In this document: positions 47,848 to 61,189 of the stretch, piece by piece
Layout: every line of letters begins with the position of its first letter
Position numbering within the stretch: the stretch's first letter is position 1
Assembly (NCBI GenBank): GCA_950295325.1
Contig: OX485807.1
Location: 36,796,440 to 36,860,439 of the forward strand
Source: Polytrichum commune
Taxonomy: Eukaryota; Streptophyta; Polytrichopsida; Polytrichales; Polytrichaceae
Direction: 5' to 3'
Length of the DNA stretch: 64,000 bases
Program-made: the position numbers and the translations under genes
Notes under the pieces: model-generated
Database searches by the model: none
The model's input: only the letters and a program-made list of their open reading frames with translations
Told to the model about the DNA's origin: nothing

Positions 47848-48060
47848 GAGAGGATTTTAGGCATACTCAGTCAAAAATCCTAGTGTTCCCAAGTCCAACC
47901 AGTTACGTGTTGTGATATTTCAGTATTTCTTTATTAATTTGAGGTATGTTCCATATATTCTTCTAAACGATTAGTAGATTTCCTATTCTTGAAACTTCAA
48001 CTAGTTACTTTTGAAACTCAACCGGTTCATCTATAACTAGTGGTCGATTCTCCCCATTCA
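47848..48060 (+). repeat. Dispersed repeat family R1, copy 3
   Basis: Matches the R1 copies at 17.1, 35.9 and 62.0 kb (GTGTCCGGAGAGGATTTTAG, CCAAGTCCAACCAGTTACGTG, CAACCGGTTCATCTATAACT). It ends just before the Tourist-type element at 48075. Confidence 0.75.
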
Positions 48061-48074
48061 TATATAGGCCCTAA

Positions 48075-48575
48075 TGTCCCCTTCCCACCTGACTTTAGCT
48101 AAAACCTGGGTAAAGCTCCCTCGGTTATAGCGGAGGCATCCGGCTATCCCAATGCACCTACAAGAACTTGTTCCAGAGATTTTCAAGTAGGTTTTAGTTA
48201 AGTCGCTTTCACATATGTTCATTGTTTTATCTACCAAGCAATGAATGTTGGGTAGTTTTTGTCCCATCCCCAAATGCCTTACTACTCACCTATCTTACCA
48301 TTGGTTTTTGTTAATGAAGCTCCTCGTGCTCTCATAGCTAAGACTAAAAAGCAACCACTCACAAGGGCAGGAGGCGACACTTTTAAAGGTCCTATATTCT
48401 TGCCTCATGTCTAGGTACAGATGGGAGGGTCGGTGCTTGAGGCTCAAAACCTCCACTTTTAAGCATGCCACATCATTTGCCAACTAGGCTCGGCACTAGA
48501 TAATGTTGATGGTGTGAAGGCCGGGTTGTTAGAACCAAATTTTAGTCTTAGCTAACGTCAGGTGGGAAGGGGGGA
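48075..48575. mobile_element. PIF/Harbinger-type (Tourist-like) non-autonomous element, copy B
   Basis: TIRs TGTCCCCTTCCCACCTGACT and inverted TCCCCCCTTCCCACCTGACG; TAA flanks both ends (48072-48074 and 48576-48578), the PIF/Harbinger target type. The 501-bp interior is the inverted homologue of 25640-26170 (TAAAGCTCCCTCGGTTATAG, GTTTTAGTTAAG, ATGAATGTTGGGTAGTTTTT). Confidence 0.87.
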
Positions 48576-48624
48576 TAAGTACCATAAGAGAGATGCCCAC
48601 TTACTATACGAACTTACTAACCTA

Positions 48625-48885
48625 TGAACTAACTACATCAAATATGATATTTAGTGTCACTGATTCTAATTGTCTTGCTCAATACTAATTTTAAACCGCA
48701 GTGTAGTGTCACTAACACTAAATATTAACCCAACATTATTTGGCATTCCTTGTAAATTCTTTTGGAGGAATATAAATTTACAAAGTTGCAATTACTATCA
48801 CTTACCAAGTGAATTTTCATCCAAATTTTAATCATCCATGATAATATTTGTTCACTTATTCATAAGAAATGTCATCCGAAAAGTC
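48625..48885 (+). repeat. Direct repeat D1, copy 1 (partner 49608-49885)
   Basis: Both segments share GATATYTARTGTCAC, ATTCTAATTGT, AACCCAACATTATTTG and AAGTGTCATCCGAA-type words in the same order over about 260 bp. The opening resembles the TA-flanked MITE end, so these are probably related or composite elements. Confidence 0.7.
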
Positions 48886-49239
48886 ACCATATGAAACTAA
48901 ATAGCATATTTAGTGTATCTTCCAGATGGTTCTAGACGGTGATGAGCTTCAACATTCTTCTAGATCTACAATGTTAAAACCTACTATTGACTAACTAATG
49001 GTGCCAGTAACAAGTAAATAGGCTATATGCTTGGAAGACTTTAACTTTAAGGATTACTATGACATAATCCAATCTTTTTCAACATATGTATTTTGGTGTA
49101 TGTTCTTAGATCCACACCTAACCACACACCACTAAAATATGGTTGTTTAAATAAAGTAAGTAACCAAATTAGGTTCACTTATCTTAGTGGCTAGTGTGTT
49201 CACTGACCCTGGCATATACTATGTTATAGTGTGTTTTTG

Positions 49240-49415
49240 CATCCCATAAGCCATAATATTACTCAACGATATGGACCCTCACAATATAACAGTGGGATGC
49301 TTGGAGTTCGATTTGAATTTGAATCTCCTTGCATAATTTTCCAAGCATCCCACTATTATATTTTAAGGGCCACGAAACAGCAGCTGCATGCTGAGTAATG
49401 TTATGGGCCATGACT
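49240..49415. mobile_element. Small foldback MITE (M2), copy 1
   Basis: Inverted arms: CCATAATATTACTCA..GGACCCTCACAATATAACAG on the left, and on the right, inverted, CCATAACATTACTCA.. and GGCCCTTAAAATATAATAG. Both lead into TGGGATGCTTGGA. A related, more degenerate copy is at 63665-63800. Confidence 0.75.
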
Positions 49416-49607
49416 GTATATGTACAGGATTATCATACTGATTTCACAAGAACGATTTGCTTTTTAATAAATTTCACAGCTTGTTTACTCTCAAATTCAA
49501 AGTAGGATCTGTCCAGTCATCCAAGCGACTTGGGAGCAACAGTATGCATCAATGACCATGTCCGTCATGGCCCCAAAGCTTAAATACCTGCACTGCCATG
49601 AAACTCC

Positions 49608-49885
49608 ACTACATATGATATCTAATGTCACCAATTCTAATTGTAAATCTCGATATAGTGTCACCAACACTAAATGTTAACCCAACATTATTTGTCATTC
49701 CCTGTAAAAAATTTGGGGGATTGTAGATTTATGATTTGCATTTACTGTCACTTACAAAGTGATTTCTCATCCAAATTTCAATCTTCCATGACAATATTTC
49801 ATCACAATTTCGCCAATGAATGAACTCATCCTTCATTCATGACAGTATTTTGTTGACTTATTCGTAAGAAGTGTCATCCGAAGTA
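49608..49885 (+). repeat. Direct repeat D1, copy 2
   Basis: See 48625-48885; the copies are about 980 bp apart and both lie in the spacer of the oxidase inverted duplication. Confidence 0.7.
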
Positions 49886-49959
49886 CACTAGGCACTTATT
49901 AAATTTCAAGTGTTTTTTGGGCATTGAAATTTGAGGTCATTCGCAACACTAGCGACTCG

Positions 49960-51155
49960 GCAGTGGATTGACAAGATTTTACTTATTTTCACAATTCCTC
50001 TCTTGAAACCAAATCTGAAATTTGTTTCTGGTTCTGGGGTAGGCTGCACAAAAGCCCTCAAGACGTTTGATGATGTAAGCTCACACCTTGGGGCATTTAA
50101 GGGTTAAGTAAATGCATGCTTGAACATATTCCTCTCAACACTTAGCATCTATTACCATTGCATATGTTTGATGTGTTGGTGAGGTAGACACGCTGCTCAA
50201 ATACAAAGCTTCATTTGTTTCAATTGAATCACAAAGTTAGCTTATATCAGGGTTGTTGTGAGCTATAGGGCTAAATATTTCCTGGCCAAGGGTTACCCAC
50301 TTTACACAGTCTTGTAACTTAGTACAGAGTTTCACAAGTAAATCCTATGACCAACTTATATCAGTCATCATTCAAAAATTTAGAGTATCGGAATACACTG
50401 GGGTGGCGACCACAACCAGAGTCTGTGTTTTGACAAGGGGAGCCATTCCTTCAAACCGATCCACAGGCACTCAGGATTTTTGAATCAAAATCTGCCTTTA
50501 TTCATAAACCGTTTTGGCAGAAACATAAGGGGGGCAACCTACCCTTTATTCATTTAACACGACTCTAGAACTCATCGACGCTTTATCTACGCTTTTAGCA
50601 TCCTCTGTTCATAATTTTTACAACCTGCCAGCTCACCCACGAAACCTACTGCTACTCGGCTTACAATGAAGCTGATGATAGAACATACGTATCTTTAGCA
50701 CTAGCCGCATAGCTTCTACATCCAATAGTAGCTCTACATAAATCATTGAGTAGCCACTCATGTGTATCATTCAATGGCTGCATGAAAGCCCCCTCAATAA
50801 GCCCACTGAATTAACCCAGTTTGGATATAGTTGACCTCCAGCCTCCATTACAAAGCTACCTCGATCGATCCTGTCCGTTGTACATCTGTTTTCAACCCAG
50901 GAAAGCATACTAAACCCTGCACTGCGTCTTCCCTGGAAGAAAAATGCGTACGTTCATCGAATTTTCAATGTTCAATGCATTGCGCACATTAAATTCTTGA
51001 GCCCCAATCCCACCATGTGGTAGGCGAACCTTTAATGGTGGAGATTGGGAGTACAGCAACCCAAGGATCTTGATCTTGCAGTTGTCGCATCCCCAACTCA
51101 TCAGATCCTAAGATTGTCATTGTACAGAAACATATAACTTGGGTGGTCTGGGGGT
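49960..51155 (-). repeat. Shared 3' flank of the duplicated oxidase (right arm)
   Basis: Reads, inverted, like 39162-40450: CCTCTCTTGAAACCAAATCTG, GGCTAAATATTTCCTGGCCAAG, CATAAACCGTTTTGGCAGAAAC and GTTGTCGCATCCCCAACT are shared. Small insertions and deletions separate the two arms. Confidence 0.85.
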
Positions 51156-53109
51156 TTAGCCCATGTGCACCCAAGCGCCCCTTGCAGGAATGCCGTTCTG
51201 CACAAGGAAGAGGATGTAGTATTGTTGAGGAGCGACGTTGGCATTGGGAGGAGCTGTGACCTGGCACGACCACCCTCCGCCTGCCTTAACAGGCACCGAA
51301 GTCTTGAGACTGAGTTGCCTTTGGCCTTGCGAGAAGGAATGTGTGGAATAAGGCGCGCTATTCAAGTTCACTCCCACGCCGCCCACTCTGGCGCCCACCA
51401 CGAATGTCACGGTGAACACCTGATTGTATCCGAACCGCGCGGGCACGCCAGTGATTCTGGGTCTCACGTTGTTGAAACTGCAAAGGAACATTTAATGACA
51501 ATCAGGTCAGTACAAGTGATGCGTCAAGTACACTGAATATATATTCAGTGACAACTCCCAGACCTTAGCAGCACATTATATGTCTCGACAAATTTTATGA
51601 ATCCATACCCGCTGCGAAGTGCAGACTCTCTCAAAATTTTGACCTGGTATTTAGCTTATTTGACTTCGAGAAAGTTCATCAACATCTGTAGGCTTCTAGG
51701 GGTTACACATATCTCAGCCAGCTGCAAACGAATATTGGCAAACACCAGCAGGAAGCACACAGGCCAGATGTACTTAATATTGTTAAATGTAAAGTTCATG
51801 AAAGTGACAGTACTTACTTGGCAGCAAGGTAGGGTGGTGAGAAGGCTTCCACTCGGAGCTCCGTAGGGAATGGGCCGCTGAAAGTGTAGAATTGGTGGGT
51901 GTTGCTTCCGGCCACCATGATCCGCCCGTCGGTCAGCAGATTGGCGGTGGAGTGGTACATCCTCGCAATGCCGGTCTTGGCGAGCACCTGGAACCGCTTA
52001 CCAGCAGCCGCGCCTGGGCTGTACTTCACTGGGTTGAGCGCAGGATTATTAGCCAATCCCCATCCTTGGAACCCGTTCTGTGCTCCGTTGATGATCATGA
52101 TGTTGCTGTCGGGTGTGATGAGCATTTCTCCCATAATTCGACGGATGGGCATGTTCTCCATCGCCCAACCTCCCCCGGCCCCAGTCACCACGAGTCTCCC
52201 GCAGCTGGCGGATGCGGCTGCCCCTGGGTTATGGGCGGTCGCTCCTCCGCACACCATGACCTCTGCTCTCCCGAATCCAGTCTGCCATGTCAGTGGAAGC
52301 AGGACGGCAGACCCTGCGGATGGGTAGTTTCGGGGATTGCCGGGGATTGCGGGGTAATTCCTCGTCACCTTGCCGCTGTTGTAGTTGAGGGCAAGCGAAA
52401 ACCTGTTGGCGAACACAAATATATCTCCTGTGGGCAAAAGGAAGACGAAGGGGTACAAATTGTCGTTGGCCTGATTAAGCATGCCCAACCCGAATGCTCC
52501 CTCGCCGGCTGCCCTCTTGGGCACGAATTCGTAAGTGGGTTGAGTGCGACCTCCCACAACAATCTGGCGGGTGCCTCCAGGAAGAACCTGGTTGGAGGCA
52601 TACCACCTTCCTTTCGCCAACGGCACATTCGTCTCCACCCAGTCGCAGTTTCCAGTACTTGGGCAGGGAGTCAGAGTTCTAATCTTCAAGTTTCCCTCAA
52701 AGTCACCCCCCGTTTGCACCATGGTGCCATCGGCCATGAACTGCCCCGAGGAGCACCAAGTGTCTGTGTAGATGAACAAAGCACGATTTTTGTTGAGTCC
52801 GGGTGTGTACATGACAGAGTGAGCAGTGCAGTCGTGCTTGAGCACGCGCTCTAGAGGCTGGTCGCGGCATCGCCCGTTTGGCAATCTGATTTGCGAGGGA
52901 CCAATGTTGGTCCGGTCAAGCAGGATGGCCGTGTCGTAATGAGTGAGAGCACAATGCATGGCAGCAATGCCAACATTGTTGTTGAGGACTTGCCATGTGC
53001 CCTGCCCTCTCACCACAACCAGAGTCGACATGAACCATTGCACAAGTGTGAGGAAGCCTACCACCCTCGCATGAGAACCTGAGTTCGTCATTTCGAACTC
53101 AATCTCCAC
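51156..53109 (-). CDS. GLOX: Glyoxal/aldehyde oxidase (copper radical oxidase, AA5_1 type), copy 2
   Basis: Secreted copper radical oxidase. Exons 53109-51818 and 51477-51156 (intron 340 bp, GT-AG, phase 2, same place as copy 1) give 537 residues. The signal-peptide core FLTLVQWFMSTLVVV is identical to copy 1, but the first 15 residues differ (MEIEFEMTNSGSHAR), so the start region diverged or was replaced; the Met at residue 7 is an alternative. Active-site residues are present: Cys119, Tyr170, Tyr385-His386 and His477. Exon 2 differs from copy 1 at only two residues. Most differences in exon 1 cluster around residues 64-85, 130-150 and 180-240. It appears intact and could be expressed separately, because its upstream sequence does not resemble that of copy 1. 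Confidence 0.96.
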
Positions 53110-55233
53110 CTTCCTCTCCCTTCTACACTTGTTGTACTTGAGAACCTTGAACTTAGAGCTGCAGATTGCCTATTCTAAGTACTACTCACTGAGGACAAAC
53201 TCTACCTGATTACTAACAATGCCTCCTTCAGTTAACCCTGCCGCTCACCAAGGATCCCCACACTTGCGGAAGCTTGATGAGATCGACTACTGATCACTGA
53301 CTGGTATTTGTGTCAGAATAGCTCACAAATCCTCCTATTAGTACAGATCCTCAAGGCAGACCGAGCTTCTGCCTGCCGCATCACGGATCGTCGTCACCTG
53401 AACAGGAGCTGCCTCACTGATTGCTTGCCGATGATCAAAAGATGGCATACACACATTAAAAAGTCGGAAGCACCTGAACACTTGAATCCACTATCCGACT
53501 CAGTCCACTGTCCAGGTCGATCCAGCCTACCCAATATCCAGGTTTTAAATAGTTTTCTAATCTTTGTACACTCGGCCTTCTTAATGCTACTTAAGAGTAA
53601 GGCCATGGCAACTGCATATATTCATCGACTTCACGAAAAGCCTCGCTTACCTAGTTCGGCATATTCTCTTTAGATTGTTAATCTAGCTGGAGCTTATGAC
53701 AGTATCACATCCAACACCCATTTCTTGCGTGTTATCATTGGGACCACATTCTGCATTCTGCAACGTATAAGTTGCTTCTTGATGCATTTTACTACATCGA
53801 CACAGGAGTTTAGCCGGGTGCTCAAGACCGTTTGACTTGTGGTTGTCGCATCGACTGTCATCGCACAGAAAACCCGGGCAACGTTCTGCAAAGGTGAGTG
53901 AAATAGCGTGAGCTGTTAAAGTACACATTCCTTGACAACTGTAACTTAAGTTTGTATAAATTCTATGAAAACGTTTACGGCAGGCTCGTGGATTCATGAC
54001 CTCTTATTCCGGAAAAGCGAAGTCCTTCTAGATTCATTGATTCACAGCAATTTAGTACCCATGATTTTACTGAAGGTGAAATATAAGAGCTGTCGGGAAA
54101 CAGAATTCCCATTTGGGTCCTTGCAAGAGCTCAGATATCAATGTTCGGATCCATGGCCTCATGGTGAGACATAGGTTCCTCGTTAGAAGAATTCTACACC
54201 ATTTATGGTATTGTCACTTACAATTTGGATTTACGCAATGCTATAGCATTTTATTGTTAATGTAATTTTTACCAAGTAAAGATGTTAATGTCCTATAGTG
54301 TTCAAACAACCAACTTGACCTTTGTTGGTAGAAAATGAAATTTATAGTAGAAAGTTATAGCAGAATGTAACTCTAAAGAGTAAGTGACACGAAATACCAT
54401 AAACAATGTATCAAGAAAGTTATTGCAAGTACCATTATCTTAAGATATCCTTTGAGTAAGACAAATGTTTTGCCAAGCTCACCCAAGGGTATGGACCCTT
54501 CAATTGCACATACAGTCCACCCTCACTATTTGTTAACACTACGGAGCAAGGAAACTTGTAATTAACACTTATGTTGTGTCAACATGTTAACACTTATGGT
54601 GGGTAGCATAAACAATTTGTAACACTTATGTAAATAAAAGGATGAAAATACATAAGATATGAATGTCACCATACATCTAAGCGTAATGGAAGAATGAATC
54701 TATAGTCATTTGGTGAGATTCTTGTGCATGCTAAGATCATGCATCCTTTTGATGTATTTGAATGCTTTGGATGACATGTGTAACATCAGTAGGTCTTTGT
54801 TTCAAAATTTGTTTCAAGACCACTAATGCACTTTCAACAACCTTGTATCCTACTCTATCTACGGTACCACCACATCATCAATTTGCACTTTGCCAACTTC
54901 TTTTATGGGTGCATCGTCAATTGCATCATCTCTTTCATCAAGCCTACCTATAATTTCATCCTCAATAAGGATGTAGGGATTGTATTCCAATATACAATTG
55001 ATGAACACAATGCATTTAATGGGTCCTATTTCACTCTTTGCAGATACCAATGTCAATTGTTGTAGTAAGGAAGTAGGGTTTAGGATTTAGGGTTAGGATT
55101 TGTGTCAATTTCATTCAAGTTACATTATTTCATAACCTCACTTTCATCCAAATTAACACTTACTAAGGTGAATTCATTGAAGAGGGGAGCATAATTTTTA
55201 TAACTTTACTTAATAATTAAAATTTAACACTTT
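53110..55233. other. Gene-free stretch upstream of oxidase copy 2
   Basis: The promoter of copy 2 must lie in the first few hundred bases, but no clear TATA box is seen. Around 54350-54420 is a fragment of the TA-flanked MITE family (AGTAAGTGACACGAAATACCA). Short open frames at 53.3-54.2 kb look like nothing known. Confidence 0.5.
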
Positions 55234-55557
55234 CTACACAAAATATGATATTTAGTGTTTGATACACTAAATACGAACGCATACACTAAATATCAATAAC
55301 CTTATGAAAGTAACCAACATTAAATGTAAACTCAAACACTAAATATCAACTATGATAATATGTGGAAATTACATGTTTGAATTTAGTGTTACTAAGGATA
55401 TGAAAAAAAAGATATAATAAGGGAGGTGGCAGTAGGGAAAGAAGCAACACATTTATGTCTAACACTAAATGTCAAAGAATTAAAAATTAGTGTTGAGCAT
55501 GGTAGGGTGGTAACAACACTAAATATAATCAAACACTAAATATCATATTTTGTGTAG
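55234..55557. mobile_element. TA-flanked MITE family M1, full copy
   Basis: Ends are CTACACAAAATATGATATTT and its inverted copy, with TIRs of about 29 bp or more. Taking TA as the target duplication, the element proper is CACAAAATATG...CATATTTTGTG, as in Tc1/mariner-derived (Stowaway-like) MITEs. The 324-bp interior repeats AACACTAAATATC-type words many times. Confidence 0.82.
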
Positions 55558-58500
55558 TGTATTTTGAGACTTTTCTTGGAAATTGAAGTTTTCCTTAACA
55601 CATATGTGATTTAAACACTTAAATTGGGGTAACACATCTCGAGGGTGGACTATACCTCCCCAATATTGGACTTCCACCATGTTCTTCATCCTCTTTGGTT
55701 TTTGCTCCTTGTGGATTCCAGGGCACGCTTGTCCTTGTTTATCGGTGCAGTGGAATTCCATTTGCTTTCAAACTTCTAACTTCTAACAAACTAACTAAGA
55801 AAGCTAAAAAATCAAAAAATCAAAATCAACTCAGAAGGAAGAATAAGAAGAATGCGAGATCCAAGATCCCACCACAACTTGGATTCAGAGCAACATGTTG
55901 AGAATCTTTTAAGTAATAGAATTCAAGATATCAGTTGTACCACAACCAACTTCAGAGATGTTCGGAAAGTTTCTCATCCCGCAAAATTATTTACCAATGT
56001 TTAGATCCCATATTGATTGGCTAGATATAGGACATAGATTCCTCACTAAAAGAATCATACTAACAAAACTTATTTATAGTTCAAATTAATCTCCCTGATA
56101 CTGCTCTGCTTATTTAAAGTTACCATAATAGGAACTCAGGTATCTAAAATCCGTATGAGGTGATTATGAAATGAAATTGATTTTAAAGTTCAGGAAGTCA
56201 AAAGGCTTATCAAACTAAAAGTACATCATGATGGTGTCAAATTGGCTAATATTCTAGAACGGTGTAGTGGGGTAGCCTCTATGAGATAGAGGCTAATCTC
56301 AACTTGATGGTCCAATTCAAAAAAGACTTTAAACTCCCTAATACTACCTTCTCAAATTATAGTGATTGAAATTTATCACTGATGGAGTTATATAAAAGTA
56401 ATTGAATTGGTACCTCATCAAAAGATGGAATTAGAGAAAGAATTCAATCAATCTCACCATAGCTGCAGGATTGAGGAGAAAGCATGTTGGGAAAACAAAT
56501 TCCGTTGTGCAATATAACTCGCCATAGCTGAAATAAAATTCTTTATAGGAGAAATTCTAGCAGAATATGCGGGCATTGTTCCATTTGGGGTCGTTAAATT
56601 GTAGAGCCATGTCAATATTTAGAGAATGAATATCAACAACCAATGAGAGCCACGAGGGGCAATGAGGCGTATGGAAGTAAGGAATAAGGGTAGGAGAATT
56701 GGGTAGGGACCAATTTAGGTTCATCTGTGTATTCATTGGACCCTCATGAAATTGAATTGAATACTAAAGTGCATTGGAAATTCAAGGCTGGTAGATTTCT
56801 TGTGTGTTACTAATATTGGCATGCCTTTATGAAACTTTGTGACTAATATTTTCATGTTACTAATGTGAATGTTCTTTGGGCGTGTTATTGTTTCTTGCAA
56901 GTCTTTGTATTTGCCTAGGACCATATAGTCATAAACATGGAATTGAAGCTTGACACTAGAATACAATGTACGGTACAACTATTTGATTATTTGGTTACTT
57001 ATTTTAATTGGACACCTATTTTTGAGTGATGTGTGATTAGGACAGATTAAGAATGGAAATCAACAAGACATTGGACTACATGCACTCAAAATCTATCAAT
57101 CATCCAAGATTTCATAGTCACACAATTGGGGATATCAAGGTATTTAATTGAGGAATTAGCACACATGCATTTTCAATCATCAAAATTAAATTCAAGAAAG
57201 ATGCACCAATTTTTGTTGTTGCTTCATCATAGATTTCCCAACACAAATTTCTTGGCGTTCATTTTATCGTCATAAGTTGGAGAACATGAAAAATGAACCA
57301 CATAACACCACGTACCCTATGCCTATATGAAGGCAATAAAAGACCCAAGGTATGCACGATACAGGAAGAAAGAAAGAGAGAAGGTTCAAAACACCAAACT
57401 CGTCTTCACACTTCTAGCACCGTCCATCTCAAATAACAATTAGCATAACATAGTACAAACATAAGAGTCTTGGGAAATTACCCAACGTCTCTAAAGCCCT
57501 ATCATATAATTCAATTTTTTTTTGCAAATCTACCACAGTGATAAATTTGCATTGTTCATTCACTGATGCAAGATGATTGCCTAGGACTCATATGTTGATG
57601 CACAAGTTATCTCAATTAGTGTGTGTTACTATTCAGAGTTATGGAGTGCAATAACATCTCACTAGTGAATTCAATTTTTACCAACGAAAGTTCAATAGAT
57701 CGTTCAAACATTCTAGAACATAAATGACTTTTTCTTGGCAAAACTTTACTAAATAGTTACACGCACTAGTTGGGGTGATCAGTGTAGTGGCAACACCAAA
57801 AATAGTATGATATACCATAGTCGGATCAAAGCGTAGGCAAGAAGGACCTTATATAACAACATCAATTTCAAAAGTCTTCTACCACAGCTGGATGAAATGG
57901 TGGTGTAAAACGTGGTTCGGAGCAGTTGACTTGTGGTAGGTAGCTGTTGAACCAGGTCTCGCTCTGCACGCTGACTCACTTCTGGAGGATCTTCCTGACT
58001 CCAGCTTATGACTGTAGGTGAAACTAATTACAGTAATAACTAATTACAGTAGCTTCAGGACAGGATACCTTGTAATCTACTCTCGCTACTCGTAAAGGAA
58101 GGGCTTCCTCTAATTTCTTAACTCGGTGACGGCGTTACAAGCCAACTACCGCTGCCAAAAAAGGAACTTATCCAATGACATGGACACACCTGGAGCTAGT
58201 TAATTTGGGTCGGAATCAAGTTCATTCTACGGCACCCAACGTCCACGCCAACATCATGCCGACAAATACTGCTTTGGAGTTTGTACCCTTGACCTCGTGG
58301 TAATTTAGGTAACATAATGCAATCACTTTGGAGCATCCTCTGGACCACTTCTTTGTTGGGAAAGGGTAATCCATAAGCAAGGTAAGGCAAAGTGAAGGGA
58401 AGGGAAGATGGTTATGACAGTGCTATGTATTAATGTAGATGCTGCCTAATTTGATTTCTGATCTACAACAGACACCTATATTTGAGTGATGCATGGTTGG

Positions 58501-58619
58501 GTGTGAATCTTAGGAGGACCAAAGAGATACTTTATGTGTTGAAAAGAGATTGAACTACGTGTTTAGTTTAAAAAATTCCTAATCCATTCTAGATGTAATA
58601 ATCAACACAATTTGGGCAA

Positions 58620-58632
58620 AGGGGGGGGGGGA
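58620..58632. repeat. G homopolymer tract
   Basis: About 12 consecutive G. A matching C/G-rich tract (C run then GCGCGC) is near 62546-62560. Both are low-complexity sites where length may be uncertain. Confidence 0.85.
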
Positions 58633-60179
58633 GCGTGTATGCATGATCATTAGCTAACTCAAAGAATTTCCACTTTGACAATAAATATATGTTACAAAAT
58701 GTTGAATATTTGGAATTTCTTATTCTCTTGATGATTAAGATTTTAAATCATTATGTGTGTTAGGATATCCTATTAATAACAAAAATGGTATTACTATGCA
58801 TGTTAGGATGTGTCATTAATATATGTACGTACGAGGACCATGTTCACAAAATGTCCTTGGAAGCTAACATTAACTCCATTTGGAGAGGTGTTTTGTGGCT
58901 TTGCTTGGAAATGCCTACATGAAGCTCATGGCCTCAAATAGGAGGTTGAAGCATATGGATGTGATCTTTGACCTTGTGTCAAGAATTTTGCCTCATAAAT
59001 GTTCACAAAAATCAAGCTTTTATATCTCACTTTACAAATGATCTTGTAATTGCAAAATCCTTAGATCATAAAGGTAACAAATACGATTCCATAAGATATA
59101 CAAGTCAACCACAGAGAAAAATGTTTTAGATGTGGAACTTAAACCTTAATCTCCCTTGCATGCATTCCAATGAACTTGGGATTTCCACCCTTGATGGCAA
59201 AGGCATTTGAGCCCATGTTTATGACCAACATTTTTTTTTAATCAACCCACTTTGTTCATAGAAGCAAACTTCCTAACCAAGGTATAGGAACCAAAAGCTC
59301 TTCATTCCAAATTGGCATTTGAGAAGATTCAATGGTCACAAAGTGGAAGTTTTCAAGTTGGGGCAACCAATGAAAACTCTTAGTCTTTTTAAAGGAGAAT
59401 TTGAATAACAAGATGAGCATTGGCTCTAGAATAGTACAAACTCACATGTACAAAATATGAATTACATACATGTGAGAATTTCAAATTTCAAATTTGGAGT
59501 TCATATGCATTTTCTAGAGGTTTTCAAAGTTCATGAACCAAATGATGGGTGTCTCTCATATTGAACTTGAATGCCCTCTTTGGAGCAAGACTCATGCTTT
59601 GGGTGTTGCCCAAATGCTAAAGAGAGTTGAGACTTACAATGGGCAACACCCACCGGCAATAAAGCTTGCCTCCTCACTCAAGTCTTAGTGTCCTTATACA
59701 AGGATCAAAATCACTTTAAAGCATCCTCCTTCAAATCAATGAAAAACCTAATGGAACTCTTGCCTACCTATTTTTCAAATATGTAAGAAGCACCATGTCA
59801 AGTGGAAGGCCTAGAAGATGATGTGAGGTGGTGGTTTAGAATACTCTTTCAGCAAGAAATGACCTTCATCTCACTAAGGCCAATAAAGGGCTAAGGTTAG
59901 TGAACCTAAAATGGACACTTTTAGCTCTACATCAAATTTCCCCTTTAATATGGTAAATGCAATTTGCACTAGACAATGAGCTATTAATTCAAATTTGGAG
60001 GCTCTAGTCAAATTTTCATATTGATTTTTGGAGATCATGTGAATATCTTTTGCAATCAAAGTGAGTACGATCTTTCTTCTTAAATGATTACCTCTTGATA
60101 ATGTCATAGTGAACAAATTTAGCACATAGTCCAATGTCTTTAAAACATGTGTATGTTTGATGTCCTTCCCTATATCCAC

Positions 60180-60541
60180 AACTAACCATTACCACCCAAA
60201 TAGATTAGTATTAAACTTGGAAAAGTTACAACTGCATTAGACCCACTTACATAATATGTCTAGGGAGATGCACCAATAATTTCACCCCCACTCACCCCCC
60301 AAAATGTGCTTGTGCATCTCAATCGGACTTAACTACATCAAACAAAACCTATGATGCTAGTAACTAACCATAACCACCCAAATAGATTAGTATTAAACTT
60401 GGAAAAGTTACAACTGCATTAGACCCACTTACATAATATGTCTAGGGAGATGCACCAATAATTTCACCCCCACTCACCCCCCAAAACGTGCTTATGCATC
60501 TCAATCGGACTTAACTACATCAAACAAGATCTATGATGCTA
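60180..60541 (+). repeat. Recent 182-bp tandem duplication
   Basis: ACTAACCATTACCACCCAAA at 60180 and ACTAACCATAACCACCCAAA at 60362 start two adjacent copies that differ at only a handful of positions through CATCAAACAARAYCTATGAT. The near identity marks a young duplication. It is non-coding. Confidence 0.95.
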
Positions 60542-61189
60542 GTAAACCATTGACCTCTTCTCCTTCCATCATTTACACATTTAGCTAATTAGTAGGATAA
60601 GTGTGAATAAATGGAAAATTTTGATGCTACAAGGAGCCCACCATTTTCACCTTCAACTCAATGAAATTTCAAGTGGCACAAAAGTTAGGCTAGGGATTTG
60701 TGGTGTCTAGGTAAACTCATTCATTACGGAGGTGAAAACGTAATAAAATACATTACAACATATACATGAATATTTTTAGAAGATTTGAACATGGAAATAA
60801 CATCGAAAAACCCTGTATTGGTTTAGAAAATCTACGTGGAATGAAACGGCCCTCGATCTTGTAGGGGACTTTTTTTTACTAGAGCCCCTTCACCCACAAT
60901 GGATGAGTTTACATAGCCGCCACGGATCCCAAGCCCAAATCCTCGGACAAAGTGTTGGAAACTTGTATTTCGAATGCCTTGGGAAGTACTTTAAACATTA
61001 GTACATTTACGGCGAGTTGTAAAGTGCTCCCCAGTTGACTTTGGAAAGCGTATAATGATTGGAGCTCATAGCTGATTGGATGCATTTTGAAAGTGACATC
61101 GAAGCTTAAGGTTCAAATAGAGTCCACATATGCATGACGAGGACACCGATTGGCCGAGAAATTGGATTATGTTTTACTTGTGTCTACAC

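Noticed and set aside
53308-53673. 121-codon open frame upstream of oxidase copy 2
   Set aside because: No family resemblance, no splice or codon support, and AT-rich surroundings.
58196-58390. Minus-strand frame PYLAYGLPFPNKEV...
   Set aside because: Looks somewhat protein-like but has no recognisable family or flanking exons; too weak to list as a gene.
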